Translations under genes and position numbers: made by a program
Assembly: GCA_039105265.1 (NCBI GenBank)
Contig: JAPFFF010000008.1
Location: 1,426,001 to 1,490,000 of the forward strand
Length of the DNA: 64,000 bases
DNA from: Tritrichomonas musculus
Taxonomy: Eukaryota > Parabasalia > Tritrichomonadida > Tritrichomonadidae
Direction of reading: 5' to 3'
Shown here: positions 51,472 through 64,000 of the stretch, piece after piece
How the letters are laid out: each line of letters begins with the position of its first letter
How positions within the stretch are numbered: the first letter of the stretch is position 1
The notes under the pieces: generated by a model
Seen by the model: only the letters and a program-made list of their open reading frames with translations
What the model was told of the DNA's origin: nothing
Database searches by the model: none

Positions 51472-51928
51472 AAAAAAAAAAATTCTCACCATCAAATAAT
51501 TTCAATATTATTTTCTCTCCTTTAAAACAAATTCTTTTTAAAGTATATTCTGAAACAGAATTACAAACTAAAGATAATCATAAAAGTACAAAAATAAACA
51601 AAATGTTGACTTAAGTGAGTGAAAGTTGCAATAATTATGATGTGAAAGTTGCGTTTTCTAGTGAATTGGTGCAAAGATCTATGATATTTTTCAGTAAAGA
51701 TTAGGTAAATGGTATTTTTTGAGGATTTTTTCCTTACAAAATATGGATTAATGATAGATACAACAATAACCATATGCAAAAATATATGTTTTTATATAAA
51801 AATGATACTTTTTTTCAATATATCTCACAAAAAAAAATCATTCATGCTGGGACAAAATTGAATACTTTTCAGTATATATTTAAAAAGTTTGTCCCAAGTT
51901 TTTTGAATTCGACTTTAGAACAGAAATC

Positions 51929-51962
<34 letters not shown>

Positions 51963-52170
51963 ATTAATAACAATTATATACTTCTTTATTATGAATCAAA
52001 TAATGATTTTACCTACTTTGTAAAAACAAAATAAAATATTTTTAAATATTTATTTTAAAATTTTTGTGACAGGCAAATAGGCGAGTTAAAAATCTTATTA
52101 TAAATTAAATTATAGTAAAAATAAGAAATGCTTCTTATTTTGTCGATTACTTCTATTAAAAAAGAGATTT
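51472..52170. other. intergenic with homopolymer tracts, unit 2
   Basis: Counterpart of 34201-34899, with an A run, GGGACAAA/TTTGTCCC inverted repeat and a T run of about 30 bases (from about 51931). No gene is seen. Confidence 0.5.
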
Positions 52171-52969
52171 TTAAATTTTAGCTTCTTCTCCATCTTCATC
52201 TTCATCATCGTCTTCTTCTTCTTCTCCATCATTCTTCTCCATCTTCTTCTTCATCATCGTCTTCTTCTTCTTCTCCATCTTCTTCTTCTTCATCGTCTTC
52301 TTCACCTTCTTCTTCTTCATCATCGTCTTCTTCTCCATCTTCTTCTTCTTCATCGTCTTCTTCTTCTTCACCATCTTCTTCTTCATCGTCTTCTTCTCCA
52401 TCTTCTTCTTCATCTTCTTCTTCACCATCTTCTTCTTCACCATCGTCTTCTTCTCCATCTTCTTCTTCTTCTTCTTCTTCACCATCTTCTTCTTCACCAT
52501 CGTCTTCTTCTTCTTCTTCTTCACCATCTTCATCTTCATCATCGTCTTCTTCTTCTTCTTCTTCTTCTTCTTCTTCACCATCTTCATCTTCATCATCGTC
52601 TTCTTCTTCTTCTTCTTCACCATCATCATCTTCACCATCATCATCTTCTTCTTCTCCATCTTCATCTTCATCTTCATCATCGTCTTCTTCTTCTTCTTCT
52701 TCTTCTTCTCCATCTTCTTCTTCTTCTTCTCCATCTTCTTCTTCACCATCTTCATCGTCTTCTTCTTCATCACCATCGTCTTCTTCTTCTTCAATGCAAT
52801 CATCATCGTCTTCTTCTTCTCCATCGTCTTCTTCTTCTCCATCGTCTTCTTCTTCTTTTTCTTCTTTTTCTTCTTTTTCTTCGCTATCTTCATCATCTTT
52901 TTTTTCCTCTTCGTCTCTTCAATTATCATCTTTTTTGCAATTGTCATCATCATAATTTATTTTATTCAT
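52171..52969 (-). pseudogene. acidic Glu/Asp-rich frame over a TCT microsatellite, copy 2
   Basis: As in unit 1, but about 45 bp of repeat are missing near the 3' end and an added A (near 52231) moves the Lys/Met frame into the acidic frame for the last ~20 codons, so the frame from the ATG cluster at 52953 runs 260 codons and ends DGEEAKI. The two units thus have different products from the same start. The change lies in a slippage-prone repeat. Confidence 0.4.
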
Positions 52970-54621
52970 AATGAGCAAATAATGAATAAAAAACCTTTTT
53001 TTAAAAAATCATTTTTAATTTATACTTTTTTATTTAAATCTGTTTATTTTCTGCGTAAAATGAAAAGTTTAATTTAATAATTACATTTTTCATAAAATTA
53101 ATATTATTTTCCTCATCATATTTTAGAAATATTTGATTTTTTAAATAATGTACGTTTGATAATACGTTTATATTTATGAATAATTATCGGCTTTTCCTCG
53201 ATGAAAAAAGAAAATAAAGAAGTATAAGCAGTATAACATAAATATACATTTAATTTAATATATATTTAATACAAATTTATGTATATTATCTATGATGATT
53301 TTTGGATATCATTGATAAATATTAAAATTTTTAAACGCAATTCATAGCATTTACTGGAGTTATTGTATGTAAAATATGATGAAAAATATTATATATAACG
53401 GAAAAGTGGATTACTTAAACAGAGTAATAAAAATATCGAATATTCGAAATAAATTGATAATTATCAAATTTAAGAATTGATTAATAAGAGTATAAATAGT
53501 GAATTGAAATACGATTGTGCATTGTTTGCATACTTTTGTAGCTTTTTATTGAAACTCTTTATCGAAATCAAATTAGATATCTTGAGTGGAAATGAAATTT
53601 TCGAATAAAAATTATGCCATTATAACTTTCATCACACAGTGATCAATATATATTTTTTGGGGATTTGTCCTCCATGAATACCTAAATTGCCTAACCAAAT
53701 TTTTCAACTTTTTTTTTGGGAAAAAGTGTAGATTTTCCCTAAAAAATCTTTGAACCATGAATTTTTTTTCAGCTAATATATTATTTGGGTGTTAGCCATT
53801 TTTAAGAGTATTAAAACTTTACAAGGTCAACAACAATTATGAAACTACTATTCATCGGCAATTTGAAAAAAATCAGGCAAATTTAGTTACACATTAAATT
53901 AATTAATTTAAATAATTGCATTTTAAATGTATTTTCCATAAGATATTAATATTTTAAAATCAACATTTATTTGAGAACTTTTCTTTGATCTCAATATATG
54001 CTTTCAAAATATCAGAAAAAATAATATCGAATATTTCAATTAATTAAGAATAATTCTATGGATATTTAATTTTGAAATAATACTAATTATTTCACGTATC
54101 ACATTTGATTTTTGCAAATATCTTATTTAAAATTTAATTAATTTATTATATACTATATTAATAAATATGATTACAATCGATTATAGTTTCTACATAAAAT
54201 TGTTTATTGGTTTATTAATTATTTGATACAAAAACTTCACGTTAAGTTCAAATCATTTCTCCGATGCATTCGTGGAGTGTATTTCATGTTTTAAGAGATA
54301 CATGATTAATCAGATAATAATATAATAAATATAATAAATATAATGATTATAAGATTAAATATCAAATAATGAGCTAGATACAATTCATTTTATCAAACAT
54401 TTTATAATAAAAATCGATTTTCGAAAAATATATACGATAAATTAAAAGGATGATAGTTTTAACAAAGTATTTAATATATAACAAATATGAAAAATTAGTT
54501 TAAAATATAATATACTAATTCATCATCATGATATTAACAAATGATTAATTTTTCTGAATAGTATTGAAAAATGAAAATAATCAACTCAATTTTGAAATAA
54601 ATAATTATAGGTTTTCAAAAA
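52970..54621. other. non-coding end of unit 2
   Basis: AT-rich and nearly identical to 35698-37347 (for example, one extra GG near 53720). I see no gene or element ends. Confidence 0.6.
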
Positions 54622-54837
54622 TGCAAAAAAGAAAACCAGTTTATATTTACTTGATTTTATTATTTTTCTCCTATTATTTTTGATTAATATAAATTAAATT
54701 TCACACCCATTTTGGAAATATTTATTTTTGCAAAAAATACGTTATTTACCACACCCATTTATATTTCTGAATTTTTTTGAAATACTATTCAAATTCAAAC
54801 TGTGAAAATAATGATTCAAAAAGTTAACAAAATGATA
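54622..54837. repeat. unit-start segment, copy 3
   Basis: Matches 4267-4482 over its full length with few substitutions, ending AACAAAATGATA. Confidence 0.85.
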
Positions 54838-54989
54838 CATGTAAAAAAATTCTGAGGATGTAAAATAGGTACAAAGTTAATAATTCAGTTCAATATTATT
54901 TAAACTACGTTACATGTAAAAAGAGGTTTCTCGCAAAAAGTTTCCGTAACCGAAAAAACTGTAAAAAAAATTCGAATTTCTTTTCATAA

Positions 54990-55177
54990 TTGAAAAACAT
55001 TTATATCTCCATTTCAAATTTTAAATCATTTTATCTTTTTTATCAAATAATTTAATTGCATCATTCTTCATTAATAATATATTAAATAATTATCATAATA
55101 TTAATTAAATTTTAAAAAATGAATTTATATTTTAAATATAAAGATATGATTATTTTAAATGTTTTTTGAAAAAGGTT
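54990..55177 (-). mobile_element. old family-A MITE copy upstream of BspA gene 3
   Basis: Third copy of the diverged reverse-oriented MITE, in the same position relative to the BspA ATG. Confidence 0.8.
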
Positions 55178-55576
55178 TTTTTTCAAAAAGCCAAGTTTAA
55201 AAGGAGAGAAATAAAAAAAAAAAAATTTCATTTCATTAAAATGAAGTGCAATTTTTATTATTATTATTATTATCTAAAATTAGATTTACATAACGGGATG
55301 AAAAAATATGTTAAAATTATATAATGCACAATTTTTAATGAGATAAAAGTATAATAAAAATGAATCTATTGAATAAAAAAACACTAATTATGAGTTATGC
55401 ATTAAATACAAAATATAAAATAAAATAATTGAATTATTAAATATTTAAAATAATTAAAATACATTATTTAACTATAATTTTATATTTTTATTAAATTGTT
55501 TGCAATATAATTATGAAAATATATTTTCAAATATTCTCAAAAAGTTTATATAGTTTTTTATCAAAATAATATTTGA

Positions 55577-58500
55577 ATGCTCTTTGTTCTTCTATATTGG
55601 GTTATTGAAGCAAAAAAACAAATATGGGTATGTAATGTTCAGTGCCCTATATATTGTAAAGCAGATAGATACATTGAAACAATTACTAATTCAAGTTTCA
55701 AAGATTTTTTCTTTTCACATACCAGAAATGATAGCGAAATCGACATTATTTTCTATTCTAAACCAGAAAATTTTACAATTGAAGTTGATTCAAGTATATT
55801 TGATGATTTACAAGTAACTTTGAAGACTTCATCAGAATCAAATTCGATCAAAATCCTATATAAAGATAAGTCACTCCCTTCTTTCAAGACAATTGATATA
55901 AAACCCAATTATCAGGTTATTCTACCCTATATGATTCCTTTCCAATCAACAAAGACAAAACTGAATATTTTTGATTCTCCAACACCAGATATGAGTGTTC
56001 TAGCCAATCCACAAGGATTAATAAACATAACATGTGATAAATTTAACTATAGTCAATGGGGAAGTGGCATTTGTGTTGAAAGCAGTATTGCCAATTATGG
56101 TTCATACACATCTACCAATGGAGCTAGAGCTACTGTTACTTTTATTGGCACAAAAGTTCATATTTTAGCACATAAAGAGGAATTTGGAGGACCTGCGAAT
56201 ATTTGGATTGATGATGAAATTGTTGGTACTCCAAACTTTTATTCTACAACTAATGAAGCTACAATTATATTCACTTCAAATGATCTTGATTATGGCGAGC
56301 ATACTCTCACGATTGAGCATAATGGAACTGACTCACAATATGTGATTTTTGCTAGTATTTATGTTGATCCTCTTCCAAAAGAAAGCAGATTCACACTTGA
56401 CTTGGATGATGCTAGTGAATTCTATGGAAGTTGGAATAAAAATGCAACAACGTCACCGCCTACATTTTCTTGTGATGATGAAAATGCTTATTTAGTGTTT
56501 AAATTCTTTGGAACTAAGTTTTGGATTACTGGTGTTCGTGGAAAAGATGAAGGCGATTTCCAATTAAACATTGATGATCAAGAAAGGATTATGATTGATG
56601 AAAAACAAGAATCAGGCTTTGCACAAAACAACATGCCAGTTCTTCTTTATCAATCTTCTGATCTTGAATGCGCAGAACATAAAATTGTAATAAGTCGAAC
56701 CAATTATAAAATATCGCTTGTTAATGTGATGTACACAACTTATCCATATGACATAATAGCAACAGAACCAGCAACAGGAAACTACAATGATACACAATAC
56801 TTGAATGACAACCGAATTTCAAGTACCAAATTCACAGCAACAACTACTGGAGATCAAAGTGGTCATCCAATAGAAAATGCATTTGATTCATCAAAGGACA
56901 CTTTTTGGGCATCATCCATAGCAAGCAATGATACATTTCAAAGCACAATTGAATTCGAATTCGCAGAATTAACAACAATTGAAGCTATTGTTATATTTCC
57001 AGTATTCTCAACTTATCATGATTCTACTGGAAATATAACACGTAGTTATGATGGCTTTCCAACCTCATTGAGAGTGTATGGGTCAACTGATGATAGCACA
57101 TACAAACTTCATTCAGTATTCATTGGCACTCCAGCTAGCACAGAAATTAATGAGTTATTCCAATTTGCATTTAAGCGAGCCATCACATGTAATAAATTGA
57201 AACTAGAATTTACCGAAGTCACACTTGATGTCTCCTTTGGAAATGAATACACTGCCGCATGTGGTGAACTCTATCTTATTCCGTCTTCAGAACAAACTCC
57301 GATTATTACCCGAGCATCAACACCTTTGCCCACTCCTTTGGGTTATCCAATGATAACACTTGTCAACTATTCAGATGAAGGTTACTGGTCTTCTTACAGA
57401 ATAAATGATCGATCAAATTGGATAGTTACAGCAAACAGTGAGCAAACAACAGAAACTGCAAATGAAGGACCAGTTACAAACATCATTGATGGACAAAGAG
57501 AAACTATCTGGCATAGTAAATATAATGAAGTTCAAGCTGGAAGTCATGATGATCGTCTCCAAGAAACAGATCCGTTTCAATTTACTATAGATCTTGGTCA
57601 AGAAACGACATTTCGAGCATTTTCATACACACCACGCCAAAATCATGCTGCATCTGGATCCCAAAATGGCATTTTTCTTCATTATGAATTCTATGTTGCA
57701 GATACAAAGGAGGAACTTGATACGAAAATCCAAGAAAGAAATTATATTTCCAATGGGGACTTTGATTATATGTCACAAGTATCATCAACAGATCTAACTT
57801 CTTTAGTTGTTTATCCGGAACCTAAAATTGGACGATTTATTGCACTGCTTTCAGTTAATCATGATGGCCATGCAACATGTTCAGAATTCAATCTCTATTC
57901 AGATCCTCCAGCTACCCCACATGAAACTCCTTTACCATCAGCGACTCCATTGCCTCCTTGCAATGAACGAATAGAATTTACATTTGAATCAGATAACCTT
58001 ATAATATCAGGAATAGGGCCAATGTGTGAGTACAAAGAAAAAGAAGCACCATGGCTATCAAATCCAGATTCCATTAAAAATGTAACAATAAATGATGGCA
58101 TCACCACTATTGGATCATATTCTTTTCATCTTTGTAAGAATTTGGTAGGGGTTACATTGCCAAAAAGTTTGGAGGAAATTGGTTCTTATTCCTTTTCCTA
58201 TTGTACTAATTTAATATCAATTAATATTCCAGAAAAAGTTACAATAATTAAAGATAGAGCATTTTCGCAATGCAAATATCTTTCCAACATTGAAATGCCA
58301 AACAGTGTCTCTTATATTGGGGAGTATGCTTTTGAAAGAGCTGATCGTATTGTATCTTTTACGTTTCCTGAAAAAGTTACAGTTATTGAAGAAGGAGTAT
58401 TTGAACATTCAAATATTAACACAGTTACATTTCTAGGAAATGTCATAACAATTGGATCATCTGCTTTTTACTTCTGCAACTCTTTGGAATCAATAAGCAT

Positions 58501-61500
58501 ACCAGAAAATGTCTCTACAATTGGATCAAATGCTTTTACTGGTTGTAGTTTATTAACAACTTTTGAATTTCCCGAAAAGGTGACAATAATTGAAGGCTTG
58601 ACACTAAATAATTGTAGAAGATTATTATCTGTTACATTCCTCGGAAATGTGACTACTATTAATGATTATGCTTTTTATGCTTGCTATAATTTACAGCAAA
58701 TAACAATACCCGAAAGTGTTACATATATTGGAAATGGCGTATTTGGTCGTTGTTACTGTTTAGCATCAATAAGCATTCCTAAAAATATCAACAAACTTGG
58801 TTCATGCTTTAATGATAATCCTGATTTAATAGCTGTTTATTATTTTGGATCAGAAAATCCATCATACGACAGCTCAATATTTTCTGCGACAAGTGTTAAA
58901 TATGTTTATGTTTTACCAGAATATAATGATGACGACTTTTGTGGTTTACCAATTCTGCCATTCCCAGGAACTAATATAACATATAGTATTGAATCCGACG
59001 AACTCATCATTTCAGGCACAGGAGCAATGTATGATTATTCCCCCAATTGCAACAACACAGCACCATGGTATGAAAATGCATCAATTATAAGAAGTGTCAC
59101 AATAGAGGAAGGCATCACAACTATTGGATCATATTCTTTTTACATGTTTTCAAACTTTGAAACAATCACGATTCCTCAAAGTGTCATTTCAATTCGACCT
59201 TGTGCTTTTAGCAATTGTACAAAAATGACATCGTTTCAAATTCCAGAAACAATCACTATTTTAGAGAGAGGACTTTTTGTTGGATGCTCCAAATTGGTCT
59301 CAATAAACATACATGAGAATGTTTCTCAGATTGAATCCAAAGTTTTCTCAAGATGCACAAGCATTGAGACAATTTTATTACCAGAAGGTTTGGAAAGGCT
59401 TGGATCTTATGCTTTTTATGAATGCTCTAAATTGAAATCAATATCAATTCCAGAAAATATAACAATCATTGAAGAATATTTGTTCAGTGGGTGTTCAATG
59501 CTTATTTCAGTTATATTCGAAGGAAATATTACACAAATTCAAAGTTTTTCTTTTTATTATTGCGATCATTTGCAAAACATTTCATTCCCTAAAAGCTTAA
59601 CAGAGATTGGAGGGTTTTCATTTTATAATTGTGATAGTCTTCTTTCAATATCTATTCCTGAAAAAGTTACCAAAATTGCAATTGATTTATTTTCATCTAC
59701 TAATAGTTTACAAACCGTTGAATTTCTTGGTAATGTCACATCAATTGAATGGGGTGCATTTCATTATTGTTCAAGTTTGTTATCTATAGATTTTCCACCA
59801 AGTGTAGAAACAATTGGAATGAGCGCATTTAGTCAATGCCATAGTTTAACTTATTTTGAATTTCCAGAAAAAGTGACCAATGTTAACCATACTGTTTTAA
59901 GAAATTGTAAAAACTTAATTTCAGTATCATTCCTTGGAAATGTAACCACCATCGATTATGAAGCATTTTATTTTTGTCCAAAAAATTAGTGAAATAACAA
60001 TTCCTGAAAGTGTAACAAAGATTGAATATAGTGTCTTTTCGTATTGCACAAGTTTGACTTCTATAACCCTACCAAAAAATATCAATCACATTGGAAAAGA
60101 ATGTTTTCGTTATTGCTCTTCATTAAGTGCTGTTTATTATCTAGGATTAAACAGTCCTTCATACGAAAGCGACGTATTCACCAATACAAGTGTGACAAGT
60201 GGATATGTATTACCTGAATATCAAGACTCGCATTTCTGTGGTTTGCCTGTTGGCTTGTTTCCTACACAAATATTTTCAAAAACACAAGTATTCTCATATA
60301 CATCTGATTTCACTCTTTCTGAAGCGTTCTCATCATCATTTGCATTTTTACCAACACAACATTTTTCAGATTCTTTTGTGTTTTCATCCACATCCAAATT
60401 CACTGATACTTCTTCATTTTCAACATCATCAAAATTCACGGAATCATCTGCTTTTACGCAATCTTTGAAATTCACGGATTCATCCATTTTCTCATCATCG
60501 TCACTATTTTCAGGATCATCCACGTTTTCTTCAACATCCAAGTTCAGTGGATCATCGACATTTACACCGACATCGAAATTCAGTGAATCATTATCATTCA
60601 CTCCATCTTCTGGATTCACAGAATCATCCATATTTTCACCTTCATCTAGATTCACAGGGTCATCTTCATTTTCACCATCAACTAGATTTGCTGCATCAGA
60701 AAAATTCTCAAATTCATTTGAATTTACACCATCAAGTACATTTATGTATGACTTCTCAGGCAATTGTGGATCTGACCTTACATATGGATCACTCTCCAAT
60801 GAACTGATAATTTCAGGAACTGGAGCGATGGATGATTATTCATCTAATTCTAAAGCACCATGGAGCGATCACATTGATGAGGTCAAAGTTGTAACGATTA
60901 AAGAAGGTGTGACAACTATTGGAGCACATGCATTTGATTCATGTTCATTGTTAAACACAGTAACAATTTCAAAAAGTGTCACATCAATTGGCCCATATGC
61001 ATTCAACAACTGTTACAAATTGAGATCAATTGAAGTTCCAGAAGAAGTTACGAAGATTGAACCATATTGTTTCTATGGATGCAGCAATCTATTGACAATC
61101 TTAATTATCGGCCAAATAACTGAAATTGGTGACAATGCTTTTCATGGATGCACAATTTTAGAAAACATTCTGTTTCCTATGAGTTCTTATTCAATTCGCT
61201 TAGCAAAAGATCAAGGACCAATCACATTTCCAACAAGCTTAGAAACAATAGGATCAGGCTCATTTTATGGATGTGAACAAATTCAGTCAATTGAAATTCC
61301 AAGAAGAGTAACAATCATCCAAAATGAGACATTCAGTGGCTGCATCAGACTTAGCTCTGTTTTATTACATTCTAATATTAAATCGATTGAAGAACGAGCA
61401 TTTTACAACTGCAGCCAATTGAATGATGTTTCACTCCCTTCCAATTTGGAAACACTTGGAAGTTACTCCTTCAGTGAATGCAAAAAATTGCAGACAATGA

Positions 61501-62717
61501 CAATTCCACAAGGAATAGCTGCCATTGAAACAGGCCTGTTTTATAGGTGCATCAACTTGAGATCAATTAGAATCCTTGGAAATGTTGCATCAATTAAAAG
61601 CAGTGCATTTTATCACTGCGATTCTTTGCCATCAATCAGTCTTCCTAAAAATTTGTCGGATATTGGAAGTTCAGCATTTGAGAATTGTAATTCATTAACA
61701 TCAATCACAATTCCAGAAAAAGTAACAACAATTAATTCTTTAGTTTTCCATTATTGTTATGCATTGTCATCTGTTACATTTCTAGGAAACGTGACAAGCA
61801 TAGACACACAAGCATTTGCAAGTTGCACGGGATTGCAAACATTCAGTTTTCCAGAGAGTTTGACAACTTTGGGATCAAATGCTTTCTACTTCTGTCGAGG
61901 TTTACAAACAATTGTAATCCCAAAGAATGTTAATTTCATTGGTGATTCATGCTTCTCACGATGCTCGTTATTAAGTTCAGTCACTTATGACGGCTTGAAG
62001 AATCCATCATATGGAAGCTCAGTTCTAGATAACACGAGAGTTGGGAAAGTTAATGTTCCACCTAAATATGAAGATGTAAACTTTTGTGGCTATTCAATCA
62101 ATTACATTTCAACGATCACTTTTTCAGCAAGTGACATCTTCACTGATTCTTCAACTTTTACAGAGAGTTCGATCTTCACAAGTTCAGGATCATTCACAGA
62201 GTCAAGCTTGCTTGGACCTTTAGAACCAACAGCATCACCTTCAGAAACATTGGCTGGAATAACAGTATCAGTCAGTTATATTGAGTCTTTTGTGTCCGTC
62301 AGATCAGTTACTCAATCAATATCATATGTCTCATCCCAAGGATACTCGTACATCCTTCTTGAGAACGGTGAATACAGCTTGACTCTAACCAATGTTTATG
62401 CTTACAGACTCTTCCCGTACATTATTTACTACCTGTCGCCCACATACATAAAAACAGGAATTCTTCTTGAAAAGAATGTCAGAAAGAAGACAATCACCCA
62501 GCAACAACTGATTGGCGTTGTCTGTGGTTCTGTTGCTGCGTTCTTCTTGCTCTTGGCAGTCATCATTTTCGTCGTTCAAAGAAAGAATCGCATTCATGAA
62601 ATTTATGATGAAGTTGAATGGTTTTCTTCTGAATCTGGCGATGAAACTGATGAACACACCCAAGAGATAGATGAAATAGATTATTCTACACCTGTGTATA
62701 CGCATTTTGAAATCTAA
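55577..62717 (+). pseudogene. giant BspA-like LRR surface protein, copy 3 (frameshifted)
   Basis: Nearly identical to copy 2 over its whole length, with the same long stalk, membrane helix and YTHFEI tail end. One extra T near 59977 (TTTTTGTCC versus TTTTTGCC in copy 2) shifts the frame inside LRR block 2, giving a stop at 59987-59989 after 1470 codons. The remaining ~910 codons, including stalk, LRR block 3 and anchor, stay open in the other frame. The truncated product would keep the signal and discoidin-like domains but no membrane anchor, so it could be secreted. A sequencing error is possible, but the extra base is not in a homopolymer. Other changes from copy 2 again fall at LRR variable sites (QIQR to QIQS, GGNSF to GGFSF, HNVLSN to HTVLRN). 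Confidence 0.88.
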
Positions 62718-62781
62718 ATTTAGATTGAAAAATTTTTTTTCTAATATAAACAATTATAAGCATTTGCTTTTTGAATAACTA

Positions 62782-62813
<32 letters not shown>

Positions 62814-63354
62814 CTTTTTATTTTCAATATATATTTCGACTGAAAGGTGTAGTAATGTTATTTCTTCTATTGAACTGTTGTCATTCATGCATTTTTCAAA
62901 TTTGTATGTTACATTAATGTCATTTTTATCATTTGTTAATAAAAGTTTGACAATTTCAACATTTTCTTCCACAACTACGGTAAATAAAGCTGCGTTATTT
63001 TCTTTAATTAATTTCGAATTTTCATCAGAATTTATTCATCAATCTGTTTTAATTCAAAACAAATTGTTATTTATATTGTATTTGTAAACATTTTATATAT
63101 AACAATATTCTTAAATTATTGTTGTTGAAATCTTTGTATCAAAACAAATTGATGGATTAATGATAAAATCTCTTTTATAGGAGATTAATGGCAACGTTGA
63201 TTTACTGGCTGTTCATCAAACATCAAAAGTTTACAAGAAATTGGCAAATAGCAGTGTTGATGTAAAAGGTATTTTTCAAAATATAATTCAGTCAGCTAAA
63301 GTTTATATTAATCTATTTAATAATAATAGCATGATATTTTTATTAAAAACAAAA
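62718..63354. other. intergenic, BspA gene 3 to polo kinase 3
   Basis: As in unit 2, with a T run (about 62783-62809). The ATG of the small plus-strand frame seen in the other units is ATT here, which argues against that frame being a gene. Confidence 0.5.
62808..63035 (-). pseudogene. ankyrin-repeat fragment, copy 3
   Basis: Same unshifted 75-codon frame as in unit 2, without a start codon. Confidence 0.6.
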
Positions 63355-64000
63355 TTAACAAATAGTTAAGGCCAAATTAGATAATAATATTTTGGCATTC
63401 TTAAATTTCTTCAGTTCTTCGCTATTTGAATTCATACTAGCAACGCTCTTCAAATCCAATAACACAGATTTTTCTTTGATTGATCTGAAGAAGCACATTT
63501 TTTTGGTGTTCCAGAAAATGATTAATTTCATGTGATCATTGAAATTGACCTGTAAATTTTTATCATTAAATTTGAATAGAACACAATCATCGTTCTTCAC
63601 AAAACACCTGACAAAGTGAAGAGGTGTTGAAGGTTCATAATCATCACTTGGCTGATCATAAGAGAATCCAATTTTCTTGAAACTTTTTGCCATTTTTTTC
63701 ACCAATGAAACATTTTTCAATTCATTTTCACCGTTTGTTTTAAAAAGTTGAACAACCTCAGGAACGTTTGAATATTGGTTCTTATAAATTTGAACAAATT
63801 GTTCATTCGGATCCATGACAATGCATGACCTGTCTTTAAAGCACATGCCAACAGTTCCATCGCCCAGCAGGTATCCCAAGTCGTCCTTGTAGAAGCAGGC
63901 ACGAGAGATGAAGTTATTTGGAATATTGAAACTTTTCTTTTGATCTGAATTTTTAACGGTCGACTTTCTATTGTTATCGTTATGTGGTGATACAGATGCT
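63355..64000 (-). CDS. PLK: polo-like protein kinase, copy 3 (C-terminal part, cut by window)
   Basis: Open from the window edge to the TAA, covering part of the SPR linker and both polo boxes (residues about 342-555). It differs from copies 1 and 2 by several single-base transitions. Amino-acid changes are Arg to His in SPRND, Glu to Lys in LFETN, Ile to Val in LKNISL and Arg to Gly in KKIRF. The polo-box His/Lys pincer is kept. The kinase domain lies outside the window. Confidence 0.88.
   Translation of the reverse strand, partial: ASVSPHNDNNRKSTVKNSDQKKSFNIPNNFISRACFYKDDLGYLLGDGTVGMCFKDRSCIVMDPNEQFVQIYKNQYSNVPEVVQLFKTNGENELKNVSLVKKMAKSFKKIGFSYDQPSDDYEPSTPLHFVRCFVKNDDCVLFKFNDKNLQVNFNDHMKLIIFWNTKKMCFFRSIKEKSVLLDLKSVASMNSNSEELKKFKNAKILLSNLALTIC

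Larger units (their letters stand above)
37348..54621. repeat. tandem unit 2 of the BspA/polo-kinase array (17.3 kb)
   Basis: The only complete, uninterrupted unit in the window. It contains the 216-bp segment, old MITE copy, BspA gene, ankyrin fragment, polo kinase, coiled-coil gene, kinase fragment, acidic frame and non-coding tail, in the same order and orientation as unit 1. It lacks about 75 bp upstream of the MITE that units 1 (20528-20605) and 3 (54838-54913) share; the loss lies between two ATGTAAAAA sequences, consistent with recombination at a short direct repeat. Confidence 0.9.
54622..64000. repeat. tandem unit 3 of the array (cut by window end)
   Basis: The same order as unit 2 up to the middle of the polo kinase gene. 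It keeps the ~75-bp stretch (54838-54913) that unit 2 lost. Its BspA part is nearly identical to unit 2, while its kinase part shows more differences from units 1 and 2 than those show from each other. Confidence 0.9.

Overview
The window is very AT-rich eukaryotic DNA and most probably comes from a parabasalid protist (trichomonad; Tritrichomonas-like is my best guess, not proven). The evidence is: giant intronless BspA-type leucine-rich-repeat surface proteins with a C-terminal membrane anchor, a polo-like kinase with a polo-box tail, long coiled-coil and ankyrin/kinase fragments, a TCAYW initiator-like site about 11 bases before the kinase ATG, TAAA overlapping some stop codons, and a dense load of DNA transposons. 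I see no tRNA, rRNA or CRISPR.

Layout. Bases 1-2213 are AT-rich with a few hairpins and no gene. A broken Helitron Rep (HUH) fragment lies at 2214-3910. From 4267 to the end the window is a tandem array of one host locus. Each unit starts with a 216-bp segment (4267, 37348, 54622). Each then carries an old MITE copy, a giant BspA-like receptor gene (+), an antisense ankyrin fragment, a polo-like kinase gene (-), a long coiled-coil gene (-), a kinase N-lobe fragment (+) and an acidic Glu/Asp microsatellite frame (-). Unit 2 is complete (about 17.3 kb), and unit 3 runs off the window inside its kinase gene.

Unit 1 differs because about 16 kb (4483-20527) of nested DNA transposons sits between its first 216 bp and the rest. 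The nest can be taken apart by terminal inverted repeats and target-site duplications. A 208-bp MITE (TA target) is split by an 8.5-kb element (8-bp duplication) and by a 3.6-kb element (9-bp duplication), and each of these carries further insertions. An intact 208-bp copy of the same MITE elsewhere confirms the dissection to the base.

The three units are nearly identical but not functionally equal. BspA copy 1 has a contracted Ser/Thr-Phe stalk and a different cytoplasmic tail, and copy 3 has a one-base frameshift. Coiled-coil copy 1 has a CAA-to-TAA stop. Between BspA copies 1 and 2 the amino-acid changes cluster at the exposed positions of the LRRs, which suggests diversification of a surface ligand face. 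The polo-like kinases of units 1 and 2 have identical proteins. Nothing in the sequence proves that the receptor, kinase and coiled-coil genes work together; their co-amplification is the only link.
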